A DNA stretch of 64,000 nt from Paenibacillus andongensis. GTDB taxonomy: Bacteria; Bacillota; Bacilli; Paenibacillales; NBRC-103111. The stretch spans positions 3,417,001-3,481,000 of the forward strand of contig NZ_CP104467.1 of NCBI RefSeq assembly GCF_025369935.1, in the 5' to 3' direction. Made by a program: the position numbers and the translations under genes. Shown piece by piece: positions 1 to 8,052 of this stretch; the stretch's first letter is position 1, and each line of letters begins with the position of its first letter. Below the pieces are notes generated by a model, which was given only the letters and a program-made list of their open reading frames with translations, had not been told where the DNA came from and searched no databases.

Positions 1-889
1 GCTTCAAAGCTTCGACGACAGCGGGATATAAGGCCCGAACATGACCGTCTTCGATCTTCAGTACGAAGCCTAAGCCCTGCTCAGGAATCGTGATGGCGAA
101 GATGCCTTCTGCTCCCATCTTGCCGATGATACGGCCACCCGTTACCTCGATTAATCGCGTATCGAAGCGGTCGCTTCCCGCGAGGAATTGAGGATATTTT
201 CGCACCGCGGCGACAATTCTTTGGCAAGCGTTTGCACGTGCTTGCGGTAATTCGTCAGGGCGGCCCAATCTGGCGAAAGCAAGTGCCAGTTGGTCAATCC
301 TCATGCCGAATACGGGCACCCCGCAACCGTCAATCCCGAGCTGCATCTGCGGCTTCGGCACGTCGGTCATAGCGCTTACGGCACCCAGCATAATCTGCTG
401 AACCGGATGCTGGATGCTCATGTACGTATCCGGCGATGCACCTAGGTGTGCGCTAAGCGCAAGCATACCCGAATGTTTGCCCGAGCAATTGTTGTGCAAG
501 GTGCTCGGGGATTCGCCTCGCTCGCGCATCGCCTGTGCGGTCGGCGCGTGGTAAGGTTCATGTGCACCGCATTGCAGGTGCTCATGATGGTAACCGAGCT
601 TGCCCAGGATCCCCTGGGCCGTGCTCACGTGCTCTGCTTCCCCGTTGTGGGAAGCGCAGCATAAGGCGATTTCGGCATCGGTGAGGCCGAAATGATCAGC
701 CGCGCCGGATTCAATCACCGGCAAGGCTTGAATGAGCTTCGCCGTCGAACGGGCGAAGGTGAGCAGCTGCGGGTCGCCTGCTTGATGCAGCAGCGTCCCC
801 CCAGCGTTAACGACCGCGAGGTGGACGCGGTGAATACTTTCTGTTATGCTTCCACGGAATATGCGGACAATGGTGTCAGAAGGCTTCAT
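1..889 (-). CDS. Asparaginase, PF06089 family (3' part outside window)
   Basis: Translation of the minus strand from the ATG at 889-887 gives about 296 residues and runs off the left edge. It reads as an L-asparaginase of the bacterial/plant type II family that hydrolyses asparagine to aspartate and ammonia in the cytoplasm. Visible family signatures are the NNCSGKHSGML motif (complement of about 485-455), the GIDGCGVPVF stretch (about 345-315), and the C-terminal VTGGRIIGKMGAEG region (about 150-110). An in-frame TGA lies just upstream of the chosen ATG, so the start cannot be much further out; a GGAG about 12 bases upstream is the likely ribosome site. The gene is divergent from ylbG, whose start is only 47 bases away. 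It is GC-rich compared with the next gene. Family assignment is firm; physiological substrate is inferred from the family. Confidence 0.88.
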   Translation of the reverse strand, partial: MKPSDTIVRIFRGSITESIHRVHLAVVNAGGTLLHQAGDPQLLTFARSTAKLIQALPVIESGAADHFGLTDAEIALCCASHNGEAEHVSTAQGILGKLGYHHEHLQCGAHEPYHAPTAQAMRERGESPSTLHNNCSGKHSGMLALSAHLGASPDTYMSIQHPVQQIMLGAVSAMTDVPKPQMQLGIDGCGVPVFGMRIDQLALAFARLGRPDELPQARANACQRIVAAVRKYPQFLAGSDRFDTRLIEVTGGRIIGKMGAEGIFAITIPEQGLGFVLKIEDGHVRALYPAVVEALK

Positions 890-936
890 GTAGCGGGTTC
901 ACTCCATACTAGGATTATTGAAAAGAGGTTGCAATC

Positions 937-1200
937 ATGATGATCGAGCGTTGCGGATTAATCATTTGGGTAAACGATATCAAAGCCGCGAGAAACTTGG
1001 AACGGTTCGGTTCCCTTCATTACATATCCAAGAAAATGAATTATGCCGTTCTTTATATACATGCCAGCAAAGTAGAGGAGACAACACGGAACCTTTTGAA
1101 GCTCCCTTACGTCAAAAAGGTAGAGAAGTCTTACCGTAACGAAATTAAAACCGAATACAGTAGTGATGTGCCGGACAAAACTAGATTTTACACCCTTTGA
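937..1200 (+). CDS. ylbG: YlbG family protein (DUF2129)
   Basis: An 87-residue cytoplasmic protein matching the YlbG/UPF0298 family of Bacillales: hydrophobic strand GLIIWVND, then the FGSLHYISKKMNYAVLY block and the LPYVKKVEKS block, which align with B. subtilis YlbG from end to end, including the C-terminal PDKTRFYTL region (PDKAKEYDY in B. subtilis as I recall it). The function of the family is not established. The start at 937 follows an AAAAGAGG ribosome site; a longer-looking overlapping frame beginning at 918 has no family resemblance and is rejected. A rho-independent terminator follows at 1218-1243, so it appears to be transcribed alone. Confidence 0.9.
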   Translation: MMIERCGLIIWVNDIKAARNLERFGSLHYISKKMNYAVLYIHASKVEETTRNLLKLPYVKKVEKSYRNEIKTEYSSDVPDKTRFYTL

Positions 1201-1217
1201 GGCTGCAGTGCAAAACG

Positions 1218-1243
1218 AAAGCTTCGTAAGAAGCTTTTTTTAT
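1218..1243 (+). terminator. Rho-independent terminator after ylbG
   Basis: Stem AAAGCTTC / GAAGCTTT with a GTAA loop followed by a run of T, 18 bases after the ylbG stop. The 1244-1411 stretch that follows is AT-rich and contains no recognisable gene; it presumably holds the promoter of the next gene. Confidence 0.85.
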
Positions 1244-1411
1244 TTTTTGAATTTTTAGAAAATAAGCATTTTTTCATGATCTCACAAATATTTATTAATA
1301 ATTTTATATATTCTTTCATGGGAAAAAAAGTTATAATCAAGTAAAATATAACTTACATGCAGATAGGGAATAGGTACACGGTCTCATTTTAGTAGGAAAG
1401 GGGTTGTGATC

Positions 1412-1849
1412 ATGAAAGACAAGGTGATGGGGAGATGGAGTACTTATGAACCATTCTTCGTACAGCTGGGTGACAAGAAAGTGGCGGACGTCGTGATCAC
1501 GAATCATGCGAAGCTGAGATGGAGTGATCGTGTTTCTAGCGAAAACAATTCACTCGAGGAAATTTGCGCTTTTCTGTGGGAAAAGCTTAAAAATGATAGC
1601 ATCGTCCCTTATTATCGTAATGAAGAAGACGTTTATCTCATTGATGATGACTTAGTTGTTGTTGCCGAGTTTTCCCATTTGGAGCATGAGACTGATCTCG
1701 TGGGCAATCCGCTTCACAAAATGATTATAGTTACTTTCCTTGGGAAAATGTCGGAAACGATGGAGCTTCGTGATTTGAAGTCTTATTATTCTTGGCTTAG
1801 ACACTCGCGTCGCATGACACTGATCAAGAACAGTCGCAAGCGTCGATAA
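1412..1849 (+). CDS. Hypothetical protein, 145 residues
   Basis: Soluble, charged protein that I do not recognise. It has alternating strands and helices with a central VVITNHAKLRWSDRV segment, an acidic stretch EEDVYLIDDDLVVVAEF, and a very basic C-terminus ending RKRR, which may contact nucleic acid. The ATG at 1412 is preferred over an in-frame GTG at 1406 because AAAGGGG sits 8 bases upstream of the ATG but only 2 from the GTG. It stands alone between a terminator and the LysR gene, on the same strand as both. No membrane segment or signal peptide is seen. Confidence 0.7.
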   Translation: MKDKVMGRWSTYEPFFVQLGDKKVADVVITNHAKLRWSDRVSSENNSLEEICAFLWEKLKNDSIVPYYRNEEDVYLIDDDLVVVAEFSHLEHETDLVGNPLHKMIIVTFLGKMSETMELRDLKSYYSWLRHSRRMTLIKNSRKRR

Positions 1850-1961
1850 CCGAATAGGTTGCTTAACTGGAGTGTGTCGATGAAGGCATGCTCTTTTTTG
1901 CGTCTTAATGGACTGTGTGCTTGCGATTTCATATAATGGAAACAAAGAGAGGCGGGTTTAC

Positions 1962-2873
1962 ATGGCACTTAATTTTCATCAGCTACATATCTTCTTTACC
2001 GTGGCGGAGAAAGGCAGCTTCTCTCATGCGGCGGGAGCCCTGCATATGACACAGCCTGCGGTGACCATGCAGGTGCAATCCCTGGAAGATTATTTCGGCG
2101 TCAAGCTATTTCACCGCAGCACCAAAAAGATCGAGCTGTCCGAAGCGGGACGAGCTCTGCTGCCTTTTGCTAAAAACAGCATTGAGCTTATCCGTGAGAC
2201 CGATGTTGCTATGTCCAAATTTACGAAGATGATTGAAGGACGGCTGCAGTTGGGCGCCAGCTTGACGATGGGGGAATACATTTTACCTCGTCTTCTTGGA
2301 CCCTTCAGCAAAGACTATCCGAACATCTCCGTATCGATGAAAGTGATGAACACGACTCAGATTTTAGACGAGGTCCTGGGCCATCAGCTCAATTTCGGAC
2401 TTGTCGAAGCGCCTATTCATCATCCGGATGTCCATACCGAAGCGATTCTTAGTGATGAGCTTAAGCTCATCGTGCCTGCGGACCATCCGCTAGCCGATCT
2501 GGAGGTTGTCACACTGGAGGAGCTGCTGAAATATCCGTTTGTTCTTCGGGAGCAAGGATCCGGGACGAGAAGAGTGATGGAAGAAGAGTTTGCGCGCTGC
2601 AACATGGATTGCTCTTCCATGAAGATTGTCATGGAGCTTGGCAGCACAGGTGCTATTAAATCTGCAGTTGAAGCGGGTTTGGGTATATCCATTCTCTCCC
2701 AGTCTTCCGTCAAGCATGAAGTGACGCTAGGCCTATTTAAAGTGAAGCAGATCGAGAACATTACCTTCGAACGCAGCTTCTATGCTATTTACTTGAACTC
2801 TACGCTGCTGCCAATTTCGGCAGTAAGCTTCATGACGTTCTTGCGGCAAGAGGATTTGAGCCGCTTCCTTTAA
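1962..2873 (+). CDS. LysR-family transcriptional regulator
   Basis: A 303-residue regulator of typical LysR length. Residues 1-60 form the winged helix-turn-helix (LHIFFTVAEKGSFSHAAGAL then MTQPAVTMQVQSLE, ending GVKLFHRS), followed by a linker helix and a periplasmic-binding-like effector domain from about residue 90. The start at 1962 follows GAGAGGCGGG; upstream in-frame codons to 1908 look non-conserved. The family binds promoters as a tetramer and switches on co-inducer binding. No divergent partner gene is adjacent, so the target cannot be inferred from context. The C-terminal domain resembles CysL/YwfR-type LysR proteins, but the exact subgroup cannot be decided by eye. Confidence 0.9.
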   Translation: MALNFHQLHIFFTVAEKGSFSHAAGALHMTQPAVTMQVQSLEDYFGVKLFHRSTKKIELSEAGRALLPFAKNSIELIRETDVAMSKFTKMIEGRLQLGASLTMGEYILPRLLGPFSKDYPNISVSMKVMNTTQILDEVLGHQLNFGLVEAPIHHPDVHTEAILSDELKLIVPADHPLADLEVVTLEELLKYPFVLREQGSGTRRVMEEEFARCNMDCSSMKIVMELGSTGAIKSAVEAGLGISILSQSSVKHEVTLGLFKVKQIENITFERSFYAIYLNSTLLPISAVSFMTFLRQEDLSRFL

Positions 2874-2947
2874 TATTTTACATAAGTCTACAGTTCGCTT
2901 AATGATGTGTTCATAGTTGTCATTTACGATGAAGGAGGGGAAAGAAA

Positions 2948-3805
2948 ATGTCTGCAAGAATCGAAGCGGATTTACATACACATACGACAGCATCAGATGG
3001 GACTCAGCGCCCTGCGGCAAACGTTCAAATGGCTTTTGATGCTGGACTAGGCGCATTGGCGATAACTGACCACGATACGGTCTCAGGTGTCGCAGAGGCG
3101 CTCTTAGCGGGTCGTGAGCTCGGTATTGAGGTTGTGCCAGGCGTTGAAATTTCCACAGTTGCTAATGGTCAGGATATCCACGTCTTGGGTTATTATATTG
3201 ACATTCATAATGAGCAATTTCTTCAGAGACTGGCATCTTTGCGAGACACGAGAGATACCCGCAATAACATGATTATTGAGCGCTTGCAGCAGCTTGGGCT
3301 AGACATTACGATGGCGGAAGTGCTGCGGGAAGTAGAGAATATTAAGCGTAAAGGCGACACAGTTGGAAGGCCTCACATCGCCGCGGTACTGCTACACAAA
3401 GGCTACGTGAGCTCGATTAGCGAGGCTTTTGACAGGTATCTAGGATCTGGTGCTGCCGCTTATGCCAATCCACCAAGAATTGAGCCAGCTACGGCGATTG
3501 AGTGGATCCGAGAAGCGGGAGGGAAGGCTGTCCTCGCACACCCAGGTATATACCATGACGATGCCCTTGTAGAGACAATTGTCCAGCAAGGCTTGGATGG
3601 TATAGAAGTCTACCACTCCGATCATACGCCTGAAGATGAGGCGAAATATCTCAGTCTTGCACGACGCTCCGGACTTCTCATAACGGCTGGTTCCGATTTC
3701 CATGGTGAACGAGGCGGTGTCGTATTCCACGCACCTATCGGTTCGAGGCGAATCGGAATTGATGTTTTACAAAGCCTCAAATCAGAGAAGGAGCGGCGTA
3801 CATGA
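2948..3805 (+). CDS. PHP-domain phosphoesterase (YciV/RNase AM-like)
   Basis: A 285-residue PHP metal-dependent phosphoesterase. Metal ligands are visible in DLHTHTTASDG (residues 8-18), ITDHDTVSG (about 39-47), the PGVEIS motif and the C-terminal AHPG and SDFHGE motifs. Relatives hydrolyse 3',5'-nucleoside bisphosphates or trim 5' ends of RNA; which of these applies is inference. A strong GGAGGGG precedes the ATG. Its last bases overlap the galU start by 4 bases, so the two are translationally coupled, although no functional link between a nucleotide phosphatase and UDP-glucose synthesis is obvious. Confidence 0.88.
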   Translation: MSARIEADLHTHTTASDGTQRPAANVQMAFDAGLGALAITDHDTVSGVAEALLAGRELGIEVVPGVEISTVANGQDIHVLGYYIDIHNEQFLQRLASLRDTRDTRNNMIIERLQQLGLDITMAEVLREVENIKRKGDTVGRPHIAAVLLHKGYVSSISEAFDRYLGSGAAAYANPPRIEPATAIEWIREAGGKAVLAHPGIYHDDALVETIVQQGLDGIEVYHSDHTPEDEAKYLSLARRSGLLITAGSDFHGERGGVVFHAPIGSRRIGIDVLQSLKSEKERRT

Positions 3806-4683
3806 AGAAAATTCGCAAAGCTATTATCCCTGCAGCAGGTCTGGGAACTCGATTCCTGCCAGCTACTAAGGCGCAGCCCAAAGAGATGCTGCCTATCGTT
3901 GATAAACCTGCTATTCAATATATCGTAGAAGAAGCAATTGAATCTGGCATTGAAGATATTATTATTGTCACTGGACGCAATAAACGTGCCATTGAAGATC
4001 ACTTCGACAAATCGGTTGAACTAGAGATGATGCTGGAGGAAAAAGGCAGTACGCAGCTTCTTGAAATTGTGCAATCGGTATCGAATCTGGCCGATGTTCA
4101 CTACATTCGCCAAAAGCAACCTCTCGGACTTGGTCACGCGATTCTATGCGCCCGCAAATTTATTGGGGATGAACCATTCGCGGTTCTGCTTGGCGATGAT
4201 ATTCTCCAATCCTCGCCGCCGGGACTTAAGCAAATGATGGACATTTATGAACAATCCAAAACGTCGGTCATTGCTGTGCAAGAAGTGCCATGGGAAGATG
4301 TAAGTAAGTATGGTATCGTCTCCCCGGCAAGCAGCCTGGACAAGTACCAGTTGATCGAAGATCTGGTTGAGAAGCCGGACCGTGATCAGGCACCTTCGAA
4401 TTTAGCTGTTATTGGCCGATATATCATCATGCCGGAAATTTTCGGCATCTTGGAGAGGCAAGAGCCTGGCCGCGGCGGTGAAATTCAATTGACCGACGCT
4501 TTGCGTGTACTCAACAGGCAGCAGCAAATGGCTGCCTATCTAATGCAAGCTAAGCGCTATGACGTTGGCGATAAGATGGGATACATTGAAGCGACCATCG
4601 AGCTTGCCTTGCAGCGTCCGGATTTACAGGACCAAGTAAAAGCCTATCTATTATCTCTGATTCGTCAGTTGGAAGTAAAATAG
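3802..4683 (+). CDS. galU: UTP-glucose-1-phosphate uridylyltransferase
   Basis: A 293-residue enzyme making UDP-glucose from UTP and glucose-1-phosphate for teichoic acid glucosylation, glycolipids and exopolysaccharide. The nucleotidyltransferase signature AAGLGTRFLPATKAQPKEM is near the N-terminus, LGDD (metal/nucleotide) near residue 132, and VEKPD and GRGGEIQLTDA near residues 188 and 227 as in bacterial GalU. Length is normal. It overlaps the PHP gene and precedes ugd by 33 bases, so phosphoesterase-galU-ugd form one transcription unit ending at the terminator at 6056. Confidence 0.96.
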   Translation: MKKIRKAIIPAAGLGTRFLPATKAQPKEMLPIVDKPAIQYIVEEAIESGIEDIIIVTGRNKRAIEDHFDKSVELEMMLEEKGSTQLLEIVQSVSNLADVHYIRQKQPLGLGHAILCARKFIGDEPFAVLLGDDILQSSPPGLKQMMDIYEQSKTSVIAVQEVPWEDVSKYGIVSPASSLDKYQLIEDLVEKPDRDQAPSNLAVIGRYIIMPEIFGILERQEPGRGGEIQLTDALRVLNRQQQMAAYLMQAKRYDVGDKMGYIEATIELALQRPDLQDQVKAYLLSLIRQLEVK

Positions 4684-4716
4684 AGAAACGCGATTGAACT
4701 TGGGAGGTTGGATGGA

Positions 4717-6048
4717 ATGGTACAGGTGCAGCGAATTGCGGTTATTGGAACGGGATATGTCGGACTGGTATCGGGTACTTGCTTCGCGGAGATGGGGCAT
4801 CAGGTGATTTGCGCTGATCGTGACGAAGGTAAAATAGCTCGCTTGCAGCAAGGGGATATGCCAATCTATGAACCGGGGCTGAAGGAGCTAGTCTCGTCCA
4901 ATCTTCTAGCCCACCGCCTATCGTTTACTTCGCTAATCAGTGACGCCATAGTCTTATCCGATATCATCTTCATTGCGGTTGGAACACCAACAGAAGACAA
5001 TGGCGATGTGGATATGACCCAAGTTAACAGTGTCATTGCAAGTATTGCCGCCTATTCCACAACTTCCAAGATCATCGTGATGAAAAGCACCGTACCGGTT
5101 GGGACCGGTCGCTGGGTAGAAGAACAGCTGAAGTCGTTAGCTGCTCCTCATTTAGATATGCATGTCGTATCTAACCCTGAATTTCTTAGAGAAGGCTCTG
5201 CGATAGAGGATACCTTTCATCCGGATCGTATCGTCATTGGTTCGGATCACCCGGAAGCAGGGGCTCGAATTGCTGCCCTGCATGCTTCTATACGAACAGA
5301 GCTGCTTTTGACTGACCGCGAAAGCGCTGAGCTTATCAAATACGCCTCGAATGCCTTTCTGGCAGCCAAAATTTCATTCATTAACGAAATGGCTCAAGTG
5401 TGTGAGAAAGTGGGTGCTAATGTTGGCCTTGTGGCCAAAGGCATGGGGCTGGATCGCCGCATTGGTCCTCATTTTCTGAACGCGGGTATTGGATACGGGG
5501 GCTCCTGCTTCCCCAAAGATACGAAAGCGCAGCTTAAGCTTGCTCAGAATGTTGATTATGACTTCAAAATATTACGTTCCGTGATAGAAGTGAATCACCT
5601 GCAGCGAGAACGCTTTGTACATAAAATTGAACGTGCAGTCGGCCAGTTGAACGGGAAGCGAATAGCTGTTTTAGGTTTGGCTTTTAAGCCAAATACAGAC
5701 GATTTGCGTGATGCACCTGCGCTCGATATTATTGCCGCACTTAAAGGACGGGGCGCCATAGTTAATGCCTATGACCCTGTATCTACAGGGCATGCCGCTC
5801 GGCTCCTTCCGGAAGTGAACCTGTGCTCCGATCCTTATCTTGCCCTCCATGAGGCTGATGCTGTGGTTATCACGACGGAGTGGGAAGATATTCGCCGCTT
5901 GAACTGGCGTCTGGTTAGAAGCCTTGTGAAGCAACCCCTCATCGTGGATGGACGGAATATGTTTGATCCGGAGGAGATGAGCAGACTAGGGTTTACCTAT
6001 GTATCGATTGGCAGAAAAACAGCCTTGTTGGACATGGTTATTTCATAA
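4717..6048 (+). CDS. ugd: UDP-glucose 6-dehydrogenase
   Basis: A 443-residue NAD-dependent enzyme oxidising UDP-glucose to UDP-glucuronate, the next step after GalU. N-terminal Rossmann motif VIGTGYVGLVSG, mid-protein ESAELIKYASNAFLA, and catalytic cysteine 264 in GGSCFPKDT are present; the C-terminal Rossmann domain starts at LNGKRIAVLGLAFKPNT. The ATG at 4717 is chosen because GGGAGG lies 9 bases upstream; an in-frame TTG at 4708 overlaps that site. Pairing with galU points to a uronic-acid-containing polymer (capsule, exopolysaccharide or teichuronic acid), though no glycosyltransferases are in view. Confidence 0.95.
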   Translation: MVQVQRIAVIGTGYVGLVSGTCFAEMGHQVICADRDEGKIARLQQGDMPIYEPGLKELVSSNLLAHRLSFTSLISDAIVLSDIIFIAVGTPTEDNGDVDMTQVNSVIASIAAYSTTSKIIVMKSTVPVGTGRWVEEQLKSLAAPHLDMHVVSNPEFLREGSAIEDTFHPDRIVIGSDHPEAGARIAALHASIRTELLLTDRESAELIKYASNAFLAAKISFINEMAQVCEKVGANVGLVAKGMGLDRRIGPHFLNAGIGYGGSCFPKDTKAQLKLAQNVDYDFKILRSVIEVNHLQRERFVHKIERAVGQLNGKRIAVLGLAFKPNTDDLRDAPALDIIAALKGRGAIVNAYDPVSTGHAARLLPEVNLCSDPYLALHEADAVVITTEWEDIRRLNWRLVRSLVKQPLIVDGRNMFDPEEMSRLGFTYVSIGRKTALLDMVIS

Positions 6049-6055
6049 AACATGA

Positions 6056-6095
6056 AATAAAGAACCTAGCGGGTTAAGTCGCTAGGTTCTTTATT
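6056..6095. terminator. Bidirectional terminator between ugd and rqcH
   Basis: Perfect stem AATAAAGAACCTAGC / GCTAGGTTCTTTATT with a 10-base loop, flanked by A and T runs on both sides, placed between the convergent ugd and rqcH genes. Confidence 0.92.
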
Positions 6096-6109
6096 CTTCA
6101 AAGAGAGTT

Positions 6110-7870
6110 TTATTTTATTGTGACGTTCATTTGTTTAATCATGTTCTCATCCGGCGTAACGAAAAGCGTCTTCTGATTCACATAGATAACAAATCCGGGC
6201 TTTGACCCATTAGGCTTGTGGACATGTTTAATGGCTGTATAGTCGACAGGGACTTGACTGGAATGTTTGGCTTGACTGAAATAAGCGGCCAATTGAGCTG
6301 CCTCCAGCAAGGTAGTCTCTGAGAAGCTATCGCTGCGAATAACGACATGGGAGCCAGGAATATCCTTTGTATGCAGCCATGTATCCATCGAAGAGGCAAG
6401 CCGATTCGTTAAATATTCGTTCTGCGTATTATTTTTACCAACATAGATGGGGACTCCTTCACTGGAAAGGTAGCAGGCCAACGCCGGCTTATCTTTCTTT
6501 TTCTTTTTACGCTGTTTTTTATTGCGGTCACGTACATAACCTTGCTCCATAAGCTCATCGCGGATCTCTTCGATATCGGTTAAAGAAGCGACACTGAGCT
6601 GCTGCAGCAAGGAGTTTAAGTACGTAATCTCTTGATGGGTTTGTGCAATTTGTTCCTCGACAATCGCGGTGCTGTTTTTCATTTTTGTGTATTTTTTAAA
6701 ATATCGCTGAGCATTTTCAGAGGGGTTCAATAGCGGATCCAGCTTTATTTTTATCAAAGCCTGGTCCTCATCATAGTAGTTGATGATCTCGACCTCACGA
6801 TCCCCTCTCTTGATCAGATGAAGGGAGGCCGTCAACAGCTCGCCGAGAATTCGATATTTGTCGGCATCTTTGGAGTCATCAACGGTTTCTTGAAGTTTTT
6901 CCAACTTTTTAACATTTTTATTTGCTTCATTATGCAAAAAACGGAGCAAATCGGCCACACGTTGTTTGACCGTATCTCTTTCCGCTTTATCTCCATAAAA
7001 ATGCTCCAAACAATCACTCGGAGTCGCATAGGACGTGGAAATGCCGGTTATGTGTGTTAAAGGTGTCATGGCAAAGAACAATTTACCGGTACCTTCTTGC
7101 TCTACAATGACGGGTTCGTAGCGATGCTGCCGTACAGCCGACATCACACCATCGAAAGCTGTCCACAAGGCCGCTGGGTCATCTTCTTGTTCGTTATTCC
7201 CGTCTTGACGACTGCGGTATACGATTTCTTTGGCGATCAAAGGGCTTAGCCCACTGAATGCTGCGACTAATTTTTGTTCAGGTTTTTCCTTGGACTCTTC
7301 TTCACCGGAATCTTGATGAATAGCTTGCAGGAACGAGGAGGCATCGGCCTCTAGTGGATTTTGCTTATCCTGCTCAGGCGGCGTGACATACCTGCTTCCC
7401 GGCATAACAATCCGATAAGAACTAATGGCAGGCGTTACATGATGAATGCCGTCTAGAATCGTTTCTGTTGCCGGATCCAGAAGAATAATATTGCTGTGTC
7501 GGCCCATGATTTCTACAATAATTTGTTTGGTGCTCATATCTCCTAATTCATCGCGATGACGAATTTGCATACGGATGACCCGCTCCATGCCGATTTGTTC
7601 CACAGCTTCAATAACGCCGCTCTCACAGTGCTTGCGAAGCAGCATGCAGAACATAGGAGCATCCATTGGATTTAAAGAGGACTGCTCGGTGATTTGGACC
7701 CTCGGATAGGTAGGATTTGCTGAAAGAAGAAGTTTCAAATTTTGCCCTTGTGCTCGGATGTGCATAATAACGTCATTTTCGGTGGGCTGGTGAATTTTAT
7801 TGATTCGGCCTCCTACACACGCTTGCAGTTCGTGAACAATTGCATGAAGGACTAGTCCGTCTAAAGCCAT
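6110..7870 (-). CDS. rqcH: Ribosome quality control protein RqcH (NFACT/FbpA family)
   Basis: A 586-residue NFACT protein, formerly annotated as fibronectin-binding protein. The NFACT-N domain starts MALDGLVLHAIVHEL and includes VGGRINKIHQPT and the catalytic-like RHRDE and IMGRHSNIILLD stretches; a long coiled coil covers roughly residues 290-430 (NEANKNVKKLEKLQ, IAQTHQEITYLNSLLQQL); the NFACT-R domain is at the C-terminus (about 460-580). In B. subtilis RqcH binds obstructed 50S subunits and adds C-terminal alanine tails to stalled chains, marking them for ClpXP. It corresponds to yloA and is, as there, next to the Ca2+ ATPase gene, but here the two are divergent rather than co-directional. 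Confidence 0.95.
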   Translation of the reverse strand: MALDGLVLHAIVHELQACVGGRINKIHQPTENDVIMHIRAQGQNLKLLLSANPTYPRVQITEQSSLNPMDAPMFCMLLRKHCESGVIEAVEQIGMERVIRMQIRHRDELGDMSTKQIIVEIMGRHSNIILLDPATETILDGIHHVTPAISSYRIVMPGSRYVTPPEQDKQNPLEADASSFLQAIHQDSGEEESKEKPEQKLVAAFSGLSPLIAKEIVYRSRQDGNNEQEDDPAALWTAFDGVMSAVRQHRYEPVIVEQEGTGKLFFAMTPLTHITGISTSYATPSDCLEHFYGDKAERDTVKQRVADLLRFLHNEANKNVKKLEKLQETVDDSKDADKYRILGELLTASLHLIKRGDREVEIINYYDEDQALIKIKLDPLLNPSENAQRYFKKYTKMKNSTAIVEEQIAQTHQEITYLNSLLQQLSVASLTDIEEIRDELMEQGYVRDRNKKQRKKKKKDKPALACYLSSEGVPIYVGKNNTQNEYLTNRLASSMDTWLHTKDIPGSHVVIRSDSFSETTLLEAAQLAAYFSQAKHSSQVPVDYTAIKHVHKPNGSKPGFVIYVNQKTLFVTPDENMIKQMNVTIK

Positions 7871-8052
7871 GATACATACAACTCCATTCTAGGATGAAAA
7901 CTTTGCTAACCTCTATGATGCCATACTTTTCACAAAAACTTAAGCGTTAGTCGGCAAGAAAGATGATTTCAGGGATATTTTCCTGCTTGTCTGAATACAT
8001 TTACTTATGAGTTAACGACGAGATTATGTGGAAGTGGGAGGGAGAAGGGCAG

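Noticed and set aside
446..940. Plus-strand frames at 446-664 and 692-940
   Set aside because: The minus strand reads continuously as asparaginase with conserved motifs; the plus frames are shadows.
918..1139. Alternative frame overlapping ylbG
   Set aside because: Only the 937-1200 frame matches YlbG; the other is an out-of-frame overlap.
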